A DNA stretch of 64,000 bases from Bugulina stolonifera (lineage: Eukaryota; Bryozoa; Gymnolaemata; Cheilostomatida; Bugulidae): NCBI GenBank assembly GCA_935421135.1, contig OW285196.1, positions 4,445,001 through 4,509,000 of the forward strand. The letters are read 5' to 3'. Both the position numbers and the translations under genes were made by a program. Shown piece after piece: positions 34,401-48,100 of this stretch. Position 1 is the stretch's first letter. The number at the start of each line of letters is the position of its first letter. The notes under the pieces are model-generated. The model searched no databases, was not told where the DNA came from, and worked only from the letters and a program-made list of their open reading frames with translations.

Positions 34401-36649
34401 AGGAAGTTATGTTGATCATTTATTCAAAAAAAAGAGAAAAACAACTTTTCTCATTTTGATTTCTGCAAAGAACCAGAGCTAAGTGATATTCCTCTCTTCA
34501 ACACCTGCACGATTCGTGTCTATGTCATCTTAAAACAGAAACAAAAATGACAAAATAAAAAAAGTATTAGATACAAAATTTTAAATAAAATAATAACTTC
34601 AGAACGCTATTGCCTATACCTAAACAAACAGTAATTATTTAGTCACATCTTATATTATGCATAATGAGTAGCTCTACAGTCACAAACCTACCATTCTGTC
34701 GGCCAATCAGATTTGCCCCAGCACCAGGCTGTGGTTTAAGACTTCCTATGCTACCAACTAGTTTAGCTGAGATCTCATGGTCATCCAGGACTGGTGGAGA
34801 AAGAATGTACAATAATATGATCGTGTACCGCTTACTTGCATGAATTTTATATTCAACACAGTAAATAAATGAATGAGTGCATAGTGTACACGATGATAGC
34901 AGAGTACATCGTCCATCTTTAAATTATATGTAAATTAGTGAGTTGATTATTCTACACTGATTCGTGATGATAATTGAAAAGCACAAATTTTATTAATTTA
35001 TCACAACTTGACATCCAGGTACTTTTACATGTATGAATGATGTAATAGAAATTCCAAACACGTACTGTAGTTTCCTTGAGAGGAATGAAGAGATGACGAC
35101 TTCCTCAAAACATTGTCTTCTGCAAGAACATCTGACTGATCTTTCAACAGCTCACATCTCACTGGAAGAATACAAAGTATCAAATTATTTCGAGCTTCAG
35201 TCAACTTTATGGCTCAGAATACACAGTTTATAGTTGGAGGATATGAATTGCGTGTAAACACAGAAATAGCATTATATTTACTAGTAGCAATTGTTTAACT
35301 TGAACTTTCCGCATCACCCAGTACCCAGAGTAATGGTACGCCAACCACAATAATGGTAGAGGTATAGTCAAAGCCCATTCTGTCATTTAGTGAACGCAGT
35401 TGAAATTACAGTATAAAAATTTAATATTTATTGCAGGAGTTTTGTTCTCCTTCAAAATTGGTATAATTGGTATTTGCCATAGAATTAAATAGATTAGCAA
35501 TGCCCTTCCTCTCAAATCTATTGTAATAAATGTGTTTTGGATATACATGTGCATTTGTTATTATAATTAGAGTAGCATTTTTAGCTCAGTGAGCTAGAGC
35601 GCCTGCCCTGAGGCGTAGAAGGTTCAGGGTTCGAATCCCGCTGATGTCTACTGACTACTGGGTAGTTGTATCGCAGGTGTGCTTCGAGGCCTGTCTACAA
35701 ACTGAGAGCAAAAAATTTGGCGCAGCCATTGTAGCCTTGTACAATGTATGTGTACCATAAATTCTATCGTCAGTGCCTGTCACTGAGTGATACTGTATGG
35801 TAATTTTAACCCATTTATAGCCACTCCGAGGAGTAGCTACCCATGATCATGGTTCATTTATTTAGACAATCTTTTTTCTGTCAGAGAGATACATGTAATA
35901 ATAATTGAAGAGCTTCATGTGCATAGAACAAGTAATCACACTCACAGCTCCTTGGCTCACTTAGCTAAGATAACTTAGAGGAACCTACCGCCTTCCTGTA
36001 GGCCTTCAGGATCCATGGCTCTGTTTGCCTCCTGGAATATCTGTTTTAGCTGTTCAACACTCTTATGTTTGTCGTTGGCAGCTGCTCTGCCTAGAGGAGT
36101 CTGATTGTCTTCGTTTGTTACATTGAGTAGGTGAAGCTTCTGAACCGGTGTAAGACTATCTAGCATACAGGAAATGATGTCACAGCTGTTACTCGATGCT
36201 GCACTGTGTATAGGTGTATTTCCTGCCTTGTTCCGCATTTGTAACAATTCATACAGACTATTCTGGGACAATGCTGCCACAGCAAATTTAAGTGTGACAG
36301 AGTGACCTCTGGCAGCGGCTAAATGAAGACCAATGTTACCCCAATTATTCTGTATCATCATCAAGTGATACAATTCCTCCTCGGTTATTTTGTCTGCGAT
36401 GCACTGCACGATGTCTTCTAAGCCATCCATAATCGCTACGCATACTGGTGTATATCCAGATTCATTCTTTTCCTTTAGAATTGTATAAATATCTTCCTGA
36501 TTTAAGGATTCTAGTTCAGACCTCAGAGACTCTGTGTTGTACGTTTTTATTGCATTGAGTACCGACTTCCTGCTCACCTCTAGCTGGTTCTCCCGACGCT
36601 CCACCTGAGCAACATCATTTGGTTTAAAATGGGTATTAACGGCCCCCAT
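31469..36649 (-). CDS. Ankyrin-repeat protein with coiled coil (10 exons)
   Basis: Exons in coding order: 36649-35989, 35161-35066, 34790-34692, 34217-34130, 33920-33841, 33454-33356, 33007-32852, 32698-32621, 32179-32099, 31581-31469. Phases agree at every junction, giving 516 aa. The start is the ATG at 36649; the upstream frame is closed by TAG. Exon 1 has about four ankyrin repeats (for example GYTPVCVAIMDG, GNIGLHLAAARGH, GNTPIHSAASSN, NQTPLGRAAANDKH). Exons 3 and 6 are related: DHEISAKLVGSIGSL and GDEISDKLISIRDSF, both followed by a GAGxN motif. Exon 7 is a coiled coil (LLDLLLRERSEMQKKLTQTE). The tail is acidic (ETEIGEAELSSEL). It is likely an intracellular scaffold; ankyrin repeats bind proteins. 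No specific family is recognised. The gene is tandem with, and upstream of, the VDDT-repeat gene on the same strand. Confidence 0.85.
33529..33700. mobile_element. Fragment of the 4838-5367 foldback family
   Basis: The sequence has the family's 'CAGTGAAACTTGCATAACTC' end, 'TTTGAATTAGGCATGAG', 'GGGGCCAAGGCTAATAG' and 'TTTGAACTAACCAAG' words. The same order of words is seen, partly inverted, at 4838-5367. It is intronic in the ankyrin gene and non-coding. Confidence 0.55.
35573..35649 (+). tRNA. tRNA-like sequence (tRNA relic or SINE head)
   Basis: An A box (TTAGCTCAGTGAGCTAGAGC, 35581-35600) and a B box (GGTTCGAATCC, about 35628-35638) have tRNA spacing. A well-paired T-arm (CGGGATT/GGTTCGAATCCCG type) is visible. 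The acceptor stem is poorly paired and there is no CCA. The sequence lies antisense in an intron of the ankyrin gene. A tRNA-derived SINE head is more likely than a functional tRNA; the anticodon is not assigned. Confidence 0.5.
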
Positions 36650-37346
36650 GTCTAATGTCAATATCTCCTAACACATCTAGGTACTGTAGCAGAGCACAAG
36701 CACCTGTGGGCACTGTCGCTGAGCACAAGAACCTGTGGGCACTACACCTGAGTCATGCTACCACTATTGTATAAACTACTGCTGCCAAGAGCAAGCAGGA
36801 ATAAAACATGAATAGATATTTACTCTTCAGTAAGCAACCTTATTGTTTTAATTCCTATTATGTATGCATAATATATAATATTATTCAAACCTGTTTGTAC
36901 AGCGCTATAAGCAAATAATAAAGCAGGTTATTGTAAAAACCTACATGTACTTACGTGTACTTCACACTCTACTATTACATCATATTATTATCATGCAAAA
37001 TTTATAGCTAGATGTTGTGATTGTTCTTGAGGAATTCCAACTCATGAGGTTATATTATTATAAAGTTTCCACAAGGCACAAGCTACATACATGAAAGGCT
37101 GTGATGCTGCCACCTATGATACATGAAAGGCTTTGATGCCGCCAGCTCTGATACACACATCCCTTTACTCATTGGCCTGGTTACATGCTCTAGGAAGTTT
37201 CTCTAAACTCTAAAGTGAAAATATATTTTAGTGTAAATTTTTGGTATCTAGAGATTCACCATCCATGTATACAAGAACTCTGTGACCATGTTTTAATCTA
37301 GAAAAATAAAGTGTTTGATGTGTGTTCCCCAAAGAAGACTTCAGAC

Positions 37347-37437
37347 ATGGAATGTTCAGAAAAGAGATCTTTTCTTGATTTGTGCCAACAAATTGGTTGG
37401 TACAAATCAAGAAAAGATCTCTTTTCTGAACATTCCA
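37347..37437. repeat. Near-perfect 91-bp hairpin
   Basis: The left arm begins ATGGAATGTTCAGAAAAGAG and the right arm ends with its exact inverse (CTCTTTTCTGAACATTCCAT). Pairing is perfect for about 37 bp, then continues through one mismatch into CCAAC/GTTGG around a 6-base loop (AAATTG). Both arms include GATCT. No ORF is present. It resembles a minimal MITE or a hairpin RNA precursor. Confidence 0.9.
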
Positions 37438-37766
37438 TCCTTTTCCAGGGTAAGTATGAGCAAATAAAAATGCACCATAATTCTTGTGGTAACTATAAAA
37501 ATGTTTATCTTGTAAGCATTTTTCTTATCCAGTAATGTATGTGGTGTACATTACAGAGTTACATAAAGTGTTGTTAGGTACATGGAATAACATTATGAAT
37601 GTGCATATACATGTACATACACTTGTAAGAGTACAATTACAGATGTTATTACTTTTACATAGGCATGTTGAGCACTAAATGCATATGGATACAGTGCAAG
37701 TTATAAGAATATAGCCTTTCAGTGACTTATAATAGTGATCAAATGTACAAATGAGTAAGAGTATAG

Positions 37767-37931
37767 CAGTTTGCAACAGTCTGCGACAGTCTGCGACAGT
37801 CTGAGACAGTCTGAGACAGTCTGCAACAGTCTGCAACAGTCTGCAACAGTCTGCAACAGTCTGCAACAGTCTGCAACAGTCTGCAACAGTCTGCAACAGT
37901 CTGCAACAGTCTGCAACAGTCTGCAACAGTC
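37767..37931. repeat. 10-bp minisatellite (CAGTCTGCAA)
   Basis: About 16 direct copies of a 10-bp unit, with CAGTCTGCGA and CAGTCTGAGA variants clustered at the left end. The minus-strand open frames across it are repeat artefacts. Confidence 0.95.
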
Positions 37932-40900
37932 CTGAGATGGCTGCTATAACCGGTAAATGTAGACTACTACTCTATTGCCACTTGTGTTTATATAATATGC
38001 ATGTAATCATGTGCTATATCAAAATGCTAGTATGTCCAAGGCCAGGTACCCCCTTGATGACCCAGTACCTGGTTGGTAGTCATCTTAGCAGGTGTTTCTA
38101 TGTACAATGTATTTATGTGCACCATCAGTATCAGTAGCACTCCAGAATAATATAGAGTTCAAGTAGTGTATTGAATATTATACATGTAAGCTCACAACGA
38201 TGCGTGTGTGCAGTAGAGATGATTATATAACACAGTAAAAGAATTAACAGCTTCCTTATAACTTTATACTTTCTTACAGGTTGCAAACAACTTCCATCAG
38301 GACCCAGCGGTATTGCACAGGGAAAACAGCTCATACATGTATATACAGCTAATAATATTATAAAATTTCTAATATACTATAATATCAAAACGTATTATCA
38401 CACATATAATTATTGAATTGTCCAATTGAAATTAGTAGAATGTTTTGGGTAAGCCAGCCATAATAGGCTGTCTTCTCCAGGGCATGGTCGTCAGGGTACC
38501 GTCCATTACAATATTATTAATGCATGTACTTGGTAAACATTTGTTCATAAGTAAAATCTATGGGGTATGCAATTGCCCGGTCTCCACCATATTATAACTG
38601 CTAGTCTACCAATGTACTGTAGTGTATGCTCTACACAGTAAGTACCTGATGCAGCTATGCCAATAACAGCGTACACATTCTGGATGTTGTCATGCTGATA
38701 AACAAGATTTTGTGAACATTTCGGCAGCTACGCTGTACATGTACATTGTATCTTACGGATTCTACAAGTCATGCATTCATCAGTGCTAACTACTCACCTG
38801 AGGATTGGTTATTCAGGATTGGGCTTGTACACTGCCACTGCCCACTGTAGTCTGTATAGTGTACCAAGGAGTACTCCTTGAGTGTACAAATGTACATGTA
38901 AGTACCCCTTTTATAATGTTATTGAAAGTTGTGTGCTCTTACATGGGTTACTAGGAGTTGTTTCCTCTCGAAAACAATCAGTGTAACGCCCGCGGACCGC
39001 CCTCTTGGTTTCAATGTGAATAAAAGACCCAATCTTATTATGTGTGACATCTAAAACGGGGCTAGTGACAAATCCCACGCTATTTAGTATCGAATTATAT
39101 TCTATTTTTCAAAAAGGACCAATCAATAGCAGCTTTACAATAAGTAAACAAAACATAAACAGAACATGGCAAGTTACCAAAGGTAGTGGAAGTTGCCAGC
39201 TACCAGAGATTTTTCTATTTGATACATTGTTATAACTAAAAGTATAGACACAAGAACAATAAAATTTTCCGATTATTATGCTAAAATGAGTAATATGTAC
39301 TTGCCTACCCAACTGAAAATTACAGCATTTCAATAAGAGTAAGCTTAAACATAATTTTGAATGATTGATTGGTAATTACTATATTAAATAAATTAATATT
39401 AATATTTTATTAATTTTATATTAAATTATATTATTATATAAATTATTATTGGATAAGTCTTATGTTTGATTTTTATATTTACATGTATATTTAAATATTA
39501 ATATAATATTATACATGTAAATATAATATGTAGGCCTACAATGTTAATGTAATTATAATTATTTTATATTTTTGTTTTTATTATATTAAATACACGTATT
39601 TAGGCCTATAATTTAATAAGATATTTATAATTATTAATAAAAATAAATAGGTTAATTTGTAGATGTTAATTTATAATATAAAATATAAGTAATAATAGTT
39701 AGTAGCCTAAATACTTAATAAAATTAATATCAATAGATGAATAGTAATATCAGTGATAAGAATTAGATTGAAATGGAATTAAATTTTTTTCAATAGAAAT
39801 GTTTGTGTAGTTTTATTTTAATCCTGGTAGTATCAGAGATGCCAGACTCGAGTTAAAGACTCTCCTTCGAGTTAAAAAGAACAAGAAATTTGATTTATTA
39901 GAAGGACTTGTGACTTGAATAGGCTATATAGCTATTAAAAACTTGTATTGTGATTTAATGATGACTATGATCAAAGACTCGTAAATCACACACCATTGTG
40001 GTGAAATGTTCAATAACTCAAGTTTTCATTGTTTTCAATAGCCCAGGACTTTAAAATAATATGTATAGCTATCGAAATTGTGTAAGTTGAATTTGGATTT
40101 AATTATGGCTATGAGCAAAGACTTAACTTTCACATCATTATATTGGAATATTCAGTAACTCTAGTTTAGGCCTACATTGAGAAGCTCTGAATTACAGTGA
40201 ACAGAAATAGCTTCGCTCAAAATGCGTAAAACTCTACTAGATTTTACACTAACACAGCGACATTATGCTCTGCCATTATGCTCTGAAATTTTGTTTCAAT
40301 ATTTTACCAAAACAAAGTCCTTTATATAATTTGCCGGACTAAACGATGCATATATATTTATTTGCCGTAGTTCTTTGAACAAAATTGCCATACTGTTGCT
40401 AGTTGGCGAGTGCCCTCCTTGTGACATGCACTTAGGCTATACCAATTTGGGACAACTTGAGAAGTCAAAGACTGGTTGAATCATCTGGATTACTCTTGCA
40501 TTTCCTGCTCAACTATTTTGGTCTAGGTCCATAAATTAGGTGAAGACTTAATTGGTCACCTGATAAAATCTTTGAGTCGAAAATTTAACTTGTAGCTTGA
40601 AAGTTTTGATTGATCGCTAAAAAGAATTGATTTATGACTTGAAGAGTCACAAGAAGAGTTGATCATGACAACATGGGTTTCCACATAACCTTGCAGTCGG
40701 AAAGATACGTCTGTCTTCACTCATCAAAGTCCATGACGGGGCTTATTAAGATCTAAGTACTTCCAACTGGAAGCAACTCTGTTCTCAAATATCTTGTCTG
40801 TGGCACTCAGTGTACAACTCTGTAGCGTAGACTCGTACAGCATGTGCTAACCTTTATGCCTTGTCATAATTCTTTCAGGTCTCATCCATTTGAACTTTAC

Positions 40901-42183
40901 CAATTGGAGCTGATAGCAATACTGATTTTGATTAATAGTAGAATGTTTTGCATACATGTACATGTAGTTCCTTACATGCAATGTGACCCTTATGAATTTT
41001 AAGTAAGTTTAGCTAAGTCGTTATGTTACGTATCAGGTTTTTAAAATGAAGGACCTGCATACAGGAAAACCTTTTTTGTGACAACGATAGAGGAAATGTT
41101 TGAATGCGGAAAATGGGAAAATTTCAAACATTAGAAAGTCAACCGAGCACATCATTTGAACATTTCATATCAATTGAGTAGCTAAACAATAACAATAGCC
41201 TATGAGATTAAAATAATATTGTAATTTAAATTTATTTTTAAGTTATTATTATTAATATTAACTTCAATAATGGGTGTTCATATTTTATAATTGAAATGAT
41301 AAGTTCTCAACGCTAACACTTTTGCGAAATTAAAATTAAAAGCTAGACTGGTGTTTTCACTTCTAGTAGTCGTTCAAATGTTATATGAAATAGTTCACCA
41401 TATCTGCAACTGTAGCGATATACTTCCATTTGTCTCAGTAAAAATGAGTTTTATTCTGAGGAAACCCCACTTACACACAAGCCCCAAAAGGCAATATCCT
41501 GCACCATAGAGTCACGGGAAATATTTCTTGCACTGGCACCCTTTGTTACTGATGTTGCAAGACCTGGCTTACTTATTAATAGTCCATGTAATCTTAAACA
41601 GTCAGGTCGTGTCTCTGAGCTTTGAGATAGGATTGCTCAGTTCTGTAGCATTTCGTTCATTGAAGTCATTTAAGCTGGACTTGTGATTATTATACTTGGT
41701 CTTGTCTGAAATTGTTTTCCGTTGACCCTATATTAATAGGTTTATTTAGGTTCCTGTATAATATTTGAGTCAGTCAACGCAATCCTCAATTCAAGATCTG
41801 AGCTCATAAGCACACGCAGGCACTCAAAAAAAGTTTCTACTTCAACAGTCAAAGTAGAGCAATCTCACAGCCGCAATCCTTGTAGCTTTTAGCCTCAGCG
41901 TATACGTGTATATATAAATTCAAAAAATTTTTTTGCACCATTGCAGTGAATGCCATTTTATTCAATTATTGCAAACCACTTGTAAGTTTTATAGAAATAA
42001 TGGTAATAAAATAGTTTTTAACTTTATCGCTGCTTCGATTTGCTAATTCACTCCTAATCTCATTTCATTGGGTGCTACTGACTTTGCTGCAATTATTATT
42101 CTATTTGTTCTCATATTTAAATTATATATTACTTACTGTTATATTTACTGGATTATATTCTGTAGGCAAGAAAAGAATATAAA

Positions 42184-45100
42184 ATGCCTCCTAAAAAGAA
42201 GGATAAAGGGAAAAAGAAAAAGGCTGAGCTGTCAAAAACCGGAGAGCCAGCCTTTAGAGTCTGTACAAGGTAGAGATTATTATATGACCTATTTCAATTC
42301 TTCATAGTTCTTTTTAGTTCGAAGTTTGTGTTTACTGGGGCACTTACTTGCGGATCCCAGTTTTAGGAATTTTCTTCCCTTCACCTGGAATTCTAAATAT
42401 TCTAAATATATGGAGAAAACACAGAAAATAAACCCTTATATTATAATAGGGCCTACATAGATCTGTAACAGTATATCTAAGCTTTTGATTCTACGCTTGG
42501 GTTATGGACTAACACAACTTTACAAGTTAGTATGCTTATTGAGTGTTTCATGTAGACCTACAGCATATTAAATGTAATGAATACAAGTGCTATTTATATT
42601 CACTACATTTAAATTCTAAATTGGTCTTGTATAACCATTCGCACCCATACACTATAAATTGTAATTCAAAGTTGTTCTCTCTTAATAGGGTTTATGTTTT
42701 TACTCTAACAGAAAAGAACTGGTCAGTCAAATTGGGAGAGGACAACTTCAAATTAGGCCTACAGTCTAATCAATACCATATGGCTGGCCTGGCTTAGCTA
42801 TATCCTGTAGCTGTCAAACTGTTGGGTATTTATTGCTAACGGTTTGCCAATCACTGATTGTTCTAGAATCCTCACATATGCAGGTATCTACACGTACATA
42901 TTCTAACTGCAGGTTTCTGAAGGCATACGAAATGCTATGTCACCAGGAGAACTGTCTACCTGTGCCTTATGTGAAGTCTGCACTAAAGCAGGCCATAGAG
43001 GATGAAAAGTTCCTGACTAAGATGATTGTAGAACCTCAGTCTATAAACTCTGCAGACGACCCTGTAGTGAAGTTAGAGCCTCTACTAAATGCTATGAGAA
43101 GGGAGAGATATAACTACATCAAGGCCTTGTTTATATGGCAACTTCCTCTGACCAATGAGGAGATAACTGCTCTGGTTAGTCTGAGATCCGACATCTTGTA
43201 CCTGCGACTCTAGGTTATACCTGCATAACTTGGTTGTAGTGATGTTTCAATTTCTGTTTGAATCTTCAATGAATCATTGATTAGTCGGACTTTAGGTCAT
43301 GTGAACCCTTTTTGGTGATGTCACCCCATACATAGGGGAAGGCTACTCAATCAATGAGCTCACATGACTTGTCTAGTTAACTAAATCCCTCAAGAATATT
43401 TTCGCAGTTCAAGATGAGTCGCCAATTTTGAGTTGTCTTCTCTTTAACATAACTTGTTCTCAATCAAAGGCAAGACAACTGCGACTGCCAACAAACTGGT
43501 GACACATACAGTAGCTTTCATTGATTGAATAATCTCAGAAAGAATTGCACCATGGCATTGTAATCTGTTCTATAAACCTTGAGTGACCTTACACAATGTA
43601 TATCAGGGATGCCCAAATGTGTCCCTAAGGGACACAGTGTCCCTTTGCCAGGATTTTGGTGTCCCTTCATCACTTCCCAAATTTTGCATGCAAAAATCTC
43701 TTTCTATGGCTGAGCAGTGCTAGCAAAATTTACACTGCTCAAATTACAGTCAAAAATACATCACAACGTTAAAAGATTCTCACATTTGGAAATCCCAAAA
43801 TATTTAGGCCTATAACTGACATAGAGGTAGATTTCTGTCAAAAATTTGTAACCTACAGAAAACTGATGGCCTGACTAAGAGCTGAAGGCAGAATAAAGTG
43901 GAAAGCACAGCTACCCCAACGTATCCAGAATTGCTGTCAAACTGGTGATACTCTTTGCTAGCACTTTCTTGTGTGAGAGTTTGTTCAGTCACCTGAGCTA
44001 CATGTATATTGAAAACGAAAAATCAGGCATGACTGGCTGAAAAGCATGCCAGGCAGCTATTAAAAGAGACACAGACTTTATGACGATACAAGAGAAAGGA
44101 CAATTCCATGTCACCCACTAATAATTGCGTTCACAAGTGAAACATGTAACATGCATGGAAGATTCATTACAATATTTTCATTTAATTTGCTGACATATTT
44201 TCTTTTAATTTTAAGACTGAATCAGACTTGTGAATACTTTTGACATGTTTCCACCAGTTTTTGCCAGCGTGGCAACTTTTTTCCCACTGAACAACACACA
44301 CTAGCGATGTTTCCTTCATGAGCATAGTTTCTAGTTTGAGCATGTGTGGCAACGCAGGAAATTATTTTTACGTCTCCTAAGTGGACATCACATCATATTC
44401 AATTTCGAATTTTAATTTACAGACGAAAATGCGGAGTGGCGTCGGTAAAGACGTTGCTGGCCAATCTGAAGCCAGCTTTATCGAAAGTGAAACACAAAAT
44501 ATTAATCATGCTAGATATTTGGCGAACAGGGCATTTTCGCTCAATTTTGTGACGGCCTGTCGCTCTACCGTGATTTCGCAGCGAATAACGGTACGAAGTT
44601 AGCTAGTCTGTTTCTCCCTTTATTTTGTTTTCGTGTACTCCAAAAGTAGATGACTATAATAATTGCTGTCATACTTTGGTTGAAACAAAATCAATATATA
44701 CGCGTGTTATAAAACCTATAAAATAAGTCGTATTGTATTACAATCAAATTGCGCATTTGATAGCTGCAATAAATGCAGCAGCAAAACTAAGTGTCCCTTG
44801 CTCCGGTCCACTTTTATAATTTGTCCCTTTCCGCCAAAAAGTTTGGGCATCCCTGGTGTATATGTATGACTGCATGTGGTGTACCGTTAGTACTTGTATA
44901 ATAAATAGGCCTACAAGTACCGTACACCGCAATGAAGTCATGCATAATACTATTCTACTGTTATACAATGTATAATATGCATCTAGGGTCTTTTGATGGA
45001 AAAATCTATTTATGACATCATCACCCTGGAGATGATGGACAACATGATAGAGGAATACGGTATGAGGAGATTATCTAAAGCTTTACCTGCATGCCCCGCT

Positions 45101-48100
45101 CTCATAAACCTGTGCCTAGACTATAATGAGTGAGTATCACATACTTGCACATACGAACTATCAGCACTGACTCATTGACTTCTACTGAGAAATTAGATAA
45201 TCTCATAATTTTGTTTAGAAGTCAATGCAAACCTGTGATACTTGATTCTCTCAGGTGCCCATGTGTAATATAGAGTAGTGCTAGCAGTGCTGTCCCCCCA
45301 TGTTTGAACACTCACTAACAAATGCATTGGTACAGTCGTTGCTTATACCCTGTACTTTTATGCTTGATGGGACTACAGTCGCTGGTATTGGCAGCTGTTG
45401 AATAAGAGTACTGACTGTAATACTTGAATCTGTTTCTATTCATTGCAAGTTCGTGTTAGCTCATACAGTTGGCACATGTAGATGTGAGCACTTGACTTGA
45501 CTTGACTTGCATTACCTGGTTCTATGCTCCTTACGTAGCGCTACTAGCCAATAGACAATAGTACTATAAACATGTATTGCCCCTCTCTCTACCCACCATG
45601 TTGTTAGTTTGTGGTTCTTCCCAGGTTTGGAGATGGAGGGTGCAAGCATCTGTGTGAAGGTTTGGCAGGTAATGAGACCCTGCTGTCACTAAGTATCAAC
45701 TACTGTGGGATAACTTCAGTGTCCGCTAGAGCTCTTAGCAATATTATAGCTACTACGTCACTCAGGTAATGCACTGTACATAATGGTATATGGTTGTCTT
45801 GAGTTTTTTTTAATACGATATTGATTGTGATAATCTGTATCCTACTTCAGAATGTTTCACAGTCATGTTTTCTTGTCGAGTCTCGATCCAACCTTCCAAC
45901 CACGAACATACTAAATAGTATTATAAGGTTCACTGCTGCAACACCATCACCCCTTATTTTGCCGATCGTGTGTTCAAGTCTCGGGATTTCACTATAACTC
46001 TAATTAGAAATATACATGGAATTGTTCTTGGTATACAGGGATGTCTACTTAGATGGAAACAGCCTTGGTTGTTCTGGAGCTGAACAAATCATACTCCCCC
46101 TGGTGGCTAAAGCTGAGGCGGAGCTCCATGAGAAGAAAGAGATTGAAGCTGCAAAGCTAGCAGCAGAAGAGGCAGCCAGAGTTGCGGAAGGTAAGAGCAT
46201 TTTCTTATTCAGCCAATAGGTGAACAGTAGGTGTAGTAGTCTCGTATGTCTACTGTCACTTCAATAATAAGTACAGAGTTGTGTAACTCAATTAAAATTT
46301 TTATTTCCACACTATTGATGCTCTACGCTTGTAATAGCTGGATTGTCTACTTTAAAACTGTATAAAATCACATTAAAACGAAGATGATTGGATGCTCTTC
46401 ACCTGCAGAACTCCCTATTAGTTCGATTTATATGTTATTTAGAGCATAATTCTTGTGAATCGGAACGCTGAAGTCTCATTCAAAACTGTTAGAAATAGTG
46501 GTTTCCCATTCAGGAGAAGACAACTCTGGATGGACAACCTTGTGTTTTGTTTAATTATATACTGCAGTATATCATGTCACAGTTCATTATGTTATATTAT
46601 TTATATTGCAGTATGGAAATATATGACATAACAAATATATGGTAGGGGCCATTGTACCACATTTTACACATTAATCAATGTATGTTTGTTTTACAGAAGA
46701 GGCTAAGGCTAACAGGTTTGCTAGAGGGGCTTCCCCTGCACCCTCCGCACCGCCTGCTCCAGAGAAAGGGAAGAAGACCAAGAAAAAGAAAGGTAGGTAT
46801 TTCCTATCCCTCTTATCTATAATCAACCTGATCTGCTATAGCGTAGGTTAGACCCAGCAGACGTTAACTTTGGTTTCACAGTATTTTATGTGCTCCTTAA
46901 AATGAATGCTAATAGCCTTATTCCTATAAATCAGTGTGAATTATCACAGGCTACACATATTCTGCTGTTGCAATCAGATAAATGATACCTCGTATTCAAA
47001 GTTGGTCAATTAGCATGCTGTGAATTACATGTAGTGCTTTCACTGTTCAGAAGATACTGGAATTTCTTCATGGTATGGAGTTATCTTCTCTTGTTCTTAC
47101 AGATGTAGACACAACTTCTGCATGTGTTTCTCAGTTTGTAATGCTACATGTAGATTACTGTATCCTTTTGACTAGGTATTGTCACCCTTTTACATGTAGT
47201 ATCTGAGTTGGTTTTACACTGCTTTAGGTGGGAAGAAGGGTAAAAAAGCACCTGCCCCACCTCCTGCACCTGGTGCTTGGGTCCACAAGCTACATTTAGC
47301 AGACAATGGTATTGATGGGTTCAATGAAGGCTTGGGAGAGCTACAGTCCATTGAGTGCGTGAAGCTGTTCAGGAGGTACTGGATTTTACTCATAATATGG
47401 AGTTATATTCACCTAGTCACTGAAATGGGGACATAACTTTTGCACATGTTTGCTAAATAGATTATTTTTCTAATAAGTAATCTGCTGTCATAGAAGAAAC
47501 CAAATTAGCCAACACTTTTGGCTATTACCACACTCCTGTATGTGAGGGTTTGTGGGATTGGTTGTTTGTTAATATACAGTTGATATGTAAAGTAATATTT
47601 GATTGGATGATATTGTAGACTGATAACAAGCAGTGAATGTCTTCAAGAGATAGACCTAGAGGACAACTTGATTGGTGATATTGGAGGGAATGAGTTACTC
47701 TACGCGCTTAGTGACAGGAAGCAAGGTATGTTACCATAGCGACACATTTTAGTCTCGTCTTAACTTAGCAGTGGAATCGTACCTTGCTAATGTTTGGTTT
47801 TGCCGTTAGACAGGGTGGCGATGTCATTTGTCGGGTATTCTTAAAGTCGCAAAAACAAATTCGACATATAACTGACTTTGTACAGTTTCTACATGTGTAG
47901 ATAATACATGTATCTGTGCTATGCAAACATGGATTCACATGGTAATATATGAGTGCATAAATGGGTTTAAAGTATTAAGACATCACATGTGTACAAACAT
48001 ATTGTGGTGTCTTTGTAAATGTGAAAAGAATAATTTATGTATTTATTTAACACCCTAGTTTGTTTGCCGAGTTGTGACAAAGAGTTGGAGACATGTGTGA

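Larger units (their letters stand above)
36650..42183. other. AT-rich intergenic region, no supported gene
   Basis: No conserved protein segment or consistent splice chain is visible on either strand. Notable contents are a near-perfect hairpin (37347-37437), a 10-bp minisatellite (37767-37931) and an extremely AT-rich block (about 39360-39720). The right end (42040-42183) probably holds the 5' untranslated exon and acceptor (CTGTAG near 42160-42166) of the LRR gene. Confidence 0.6.
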
